A stretch of DNA of 5,810 bases from Phycisphaerae bacterium (GTDB lineage Bacteria; Planctomycetota; Phycisphaerae; Tepidisphaerales; Tepidisphaeraceae). The stretch is from contig JACMJD010000286.1 in the NCBI GenBank assembly GCA_014380825.1, forward strand, positions 1-5,810. Reading direction: 5' to 3'. The stretch's first letter is position 1. Every line of letters begins with the position of its first letter. A program made the translations under genes and the position numbers. The notes under the pieces were generated by a model, which saw only the letters and a program-made list of their open reading frames with translations, searched no databases and had not been told where the DNA came from. Positions 4,566 to 5,810 of the stretch are shown here, in pieces.

Positions 4566-5299
4566 ACCTTCTCGAAACAACCAAGCTGATCAAGAGTTAC
4601 AACGGCCGGCGCGTTGTGGATGAGGTGAGCTTTGTCCTCGCGCAGCAGGAGATCGTCGGCCTGCTAGGTCGAAACGGTGCCGGCAAGACGACCACCTTCC
4701 GCATGATCCTTGGAATGGTCACACCCGACAGCGGGGCGGTGGCGTTTGACGCGTCCGACATCACGCACCTGCCGATGTACCAGCGCGCCCGGCGAGGCAT
4801 CGGATATCTGTCGCAGGAGCGATCCGACTTCCGCCGTCTGAGCGTCTGGGACAACCTGATGGCCATCCTCGAGACGCGGCGATTGAGCGCGTCGGAGCGC
4901 AAGAAGCGGGCCGAGCGATTGCTGGCGCAGTATGGCCTAATCAAGCAGAAGAACCAGCCCGCTTGGACGCTATCGGGCGGCGAACGCCGCAAGATGGAAA
5001 TCGCCCGGGCACTCGTGACGGATCCGAAGCTGATCCTGCTCGATGAGCCGTTCAGCGGCGTCGATCCGATCGCGGTGGAAGATCTACAGCGCGAGGTGAA
5101 GCGCCTTAAGGATGAGTTTCAGAAGAGCGTGCTGATCACCGATCACAACGTCGCCCAGACGCTGCGCGTGTGCGATCGAGCGCTAATCATCAATGATGGC
5201 CGCGTGTTCATGGAGGGCACGCCGAAACGCATCATCAACGATCCGGGCGTGCGCAGCGCGTATCTGGGCAACACGTTCCGCGGGGATGAGTTTGATTGA
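4562..5299 (+). CDS. lptB: LPS export system ATP-binding protein LptB
   Basis: This 245-residue protein is a complete ABC ATPase (E. coli LptB has 241). It has Walker A G36-RNGAGK-T43, the Q-loop Gln85, signature LSGGE (137-141), Walker B LILLDE (157-162) with catalytic Glu162, D-loop SGVD (165-168) and switch His195. Three traits point to LptB rather than an amino-acid importer: GYLSQERSDFRRLSVWDNLMAILE after the Q residue, HNVAQTLRVCDRALIINDGRVFMEGTP, and the ending YLGNTFR, which parallels YLGEDFR of E. coli. LptB dimers sit on the cytoplasmic face and power LptFG to extract lipopolysaccharide and pass it to LptC and LptA. None of these partners, nor rpoN, is in the window, so the usual proteobacterial lptA-lptB neighbourhood is absent. 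The ATG at 4562 has no Shine-Dalgarno but gives the expected N-terminus. Hairpins follow the gene at 5300-5331 and 5338-5425. Confidence 0.93.
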   Translation: MNLLETTKLIKSYNGRRVVDEVSFVLAQQEIVGLLGRNGAGKTTTFRMILGMVTPDSGAVAFDASDITHLPMYQRARRGIGYLSQERSDFRRLSVWDNLMAILETRRLSASERKKRAERLLAQYGLIKQKNQPAWTLSGGERRKMEIARALVTDPKLILLDEPFSGVDPIAVEDLQREVKRLKDEFQKSVLITDHNVAQTLRVCDRALIINDGRVFMEGTPKRIINDPGVRSAYLGNTFRGDEFD

Positions 5300-5331
5300 A
5301 CGCGGTGCACTACTGGTGCGGCCGACCGCGT
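5300..5331 (+). terminator. Hairpin immediately after lptB
   Basis: The bases acgcggt (5300-5306) pair perfectly with accgcgt (5325-5331), and an inner gcac/gtgc (5307-5310 with 5316-5319) can form as well. It starts on the base after the lptB stop codon. No T tract follows, so it is more likely a 3'-end stabiliser, or works together with the larger palindrome just beyond. Confidence 0.35.
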
Positions 5332-5337
5332 GAAAGG

Positions 5338-5425
5338 CACCGTCATCCTGAGCGGTACTCCGCGAAGGATCTAGCCTGTCGTAGGAAGCCATAACCTTCG
5401 CGGTGTACCGCTCTGGATGACGGTG
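5338..5425. repeat. 88-bp REP/MITE-like palindrome, also a likely bidirectional terminator
   Basis: The arms 5338-5368 and 5395-5425 are inverted copies with 29 of 31 positions paired (mismatches at 5349/5414 and 5359/5404) around a 26-base loop. The left arm contains gtcatcctgagcgg and cgcgaaggatct. From memory, this kind of string belongs to a class of dispersed intergenic palindromes in several GC-rich phyla. TTTT follows the right arm on the plus strand (5426-5429), so the RNA form could terminate lptB; on the minus strand a weaker T-rich stretch follows. It lies between convergent genes, a usual place for such elements. No transposase is nearby. Confidence 0.75.
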
Positions 5426-5452
5426 TTTTCGGCTTGTACAAGCGAGGTCGGA

Positions 5453-5794
5453 CTATTCCCCCGCAAGCGACGTGATCGACTGCGAGGCGAAGCGGTCCAG
5501 CGCCACGGGCGCTGAAGCGGATTGCGCCATCGGCGCATTCGGACGCGCAGCGGAGCCGGCGACGTTGTGCAGGATGCGGTTCGGCGATTCGCCGTTCACG
5601 TTGATGCGCATCTCGAGCTCTTCGTTGATGTGCCGCTGCACGATCCGAAGCTCTTCCTGCAAATCCTGTCGCTTGGCGATCATCTGCGCGAGCTGCTCTT
5701 CGAGCCGCTCAAGCAGCACGATCTTCTGGTGGGCTTTCTGGAAGAGTTGAACGTAGGGCGCTCCGTCACCGGTTGGCTGATCCGTCGTCGACAT
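5453..5794 (-). CDS. Small coiled-coil protein of unknown function
   Basis: This is a 113-residue protein starting MSTTDQPTGDGAPYVQLFQK. Residues about 14-62 (QLFQKAHQKIVLLERLEEQLAQMIAKRQDLQEELRIVQRHINEELEMRI) have regular hydrophobic spacing and many charged residues, so a long amphipathic helix forming a coiled coil is expected. Residues 66-113 are Ala/Ser/Pro-rich and probably disordered. There is no signal peptide or membrane segment, so it is cytoplasmic. The start is supported by AAAGGAA six to seven bases before the ATG. The upstream neighbour is outside the window, and the gene converges on lptB across the palindrome. I do not recognise a family; comparable proteins serve as scaffolds or adaptors, but no function can be claimed. 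Confidence 0.8.
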   Translation of the reverse strand: MSTTDQPTGDGAPYVQLFQKAHQKIVLLERLEEQLAQMIAKRQDLQEELRIVQRHINEELEMRINVNGESPNRILHNVAGSAARPNAPMAQSASAPVALDRFASQSITSLAGE

Positions 5795-5810
5795 TCGATT
5801 CCTTTCTTAC

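Noticed and set aside
1..5810. tRNA, rRNA, CRISPR array, transposase, integrase or toxin-antitoxin genes
   Set aside because: I looked for these and saw no cloverleaf, spaced repeat array, or recognisable protein motif.

Overview
This is a GC-rich stretch of bacterial chromosome with no phage, plasmid, transposase or CRISPR signature. The organism has an outer membrane, because the window carries a convincing lptB (LPS-export ATPase). Three things make me lean towards Planctomycetota, possibly Phycisphaerae-like: the scattered, non-operonic gene layout; the scarcity of Shine-Dalgarno sequences (only the cold-shock and coiled-coil genes have good ones); and two copies of a short intergenic repeat of the gcaaaacRaacccaaa type. 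This assignment rests on recollection of sequence style and is not certain.

Layout from left to right: (1) 1-282, minus strand: the N-terminal 94 codons of a membrane protein that runs off the left edge. (2) 283-443: a divergent promoter region. (3) 444-1367, plus: a sugar phosphate isomerase/epimerase-like TIM-barrel protein. (4) 1368-1804: a weakly coding stretch with a small two-helix membrane ORF that may be the 3' part of a frameshifted gene. (5) 1805-3349, plus: an exported serine hydrolase of the beta-lactamase/6-aminohexanoate-dimer hydrolase class with an extra C-terminal beta-rich domain. (6) 3350-3756: a gene-free stretch holding a 12-bp hairpin, a T8 tract, two copies of a 16-bp direct repeat, and the csp terminator. 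(7) 3757-3978, minus: a cold-shock protein with a strong Shine-Dalgarno sequence and a long leader that contains three inverted repeats. (8) 4166-4561: a gene-free stretch with two perfect DnaA boxes. (9) 4562-5299, plus: lptB. (10) 5300-5452: a hairpin followed by an 88-bp REP/MITE-like palindrome between convergent genes. (11) 5453-5794, minus: a small coiled-coil protein of unknown function.

The genes do not form an evident pathway; each appears to be its own transcription unit. The most interesting material is between the genes: the structured csp leader, in which an anti-Shine-Dalgarno segment has two possible partners; the paired DnaA boxes between csp and lptB; and the large palindrome after lptB. 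I did not find a convincing new multi-gene system here.
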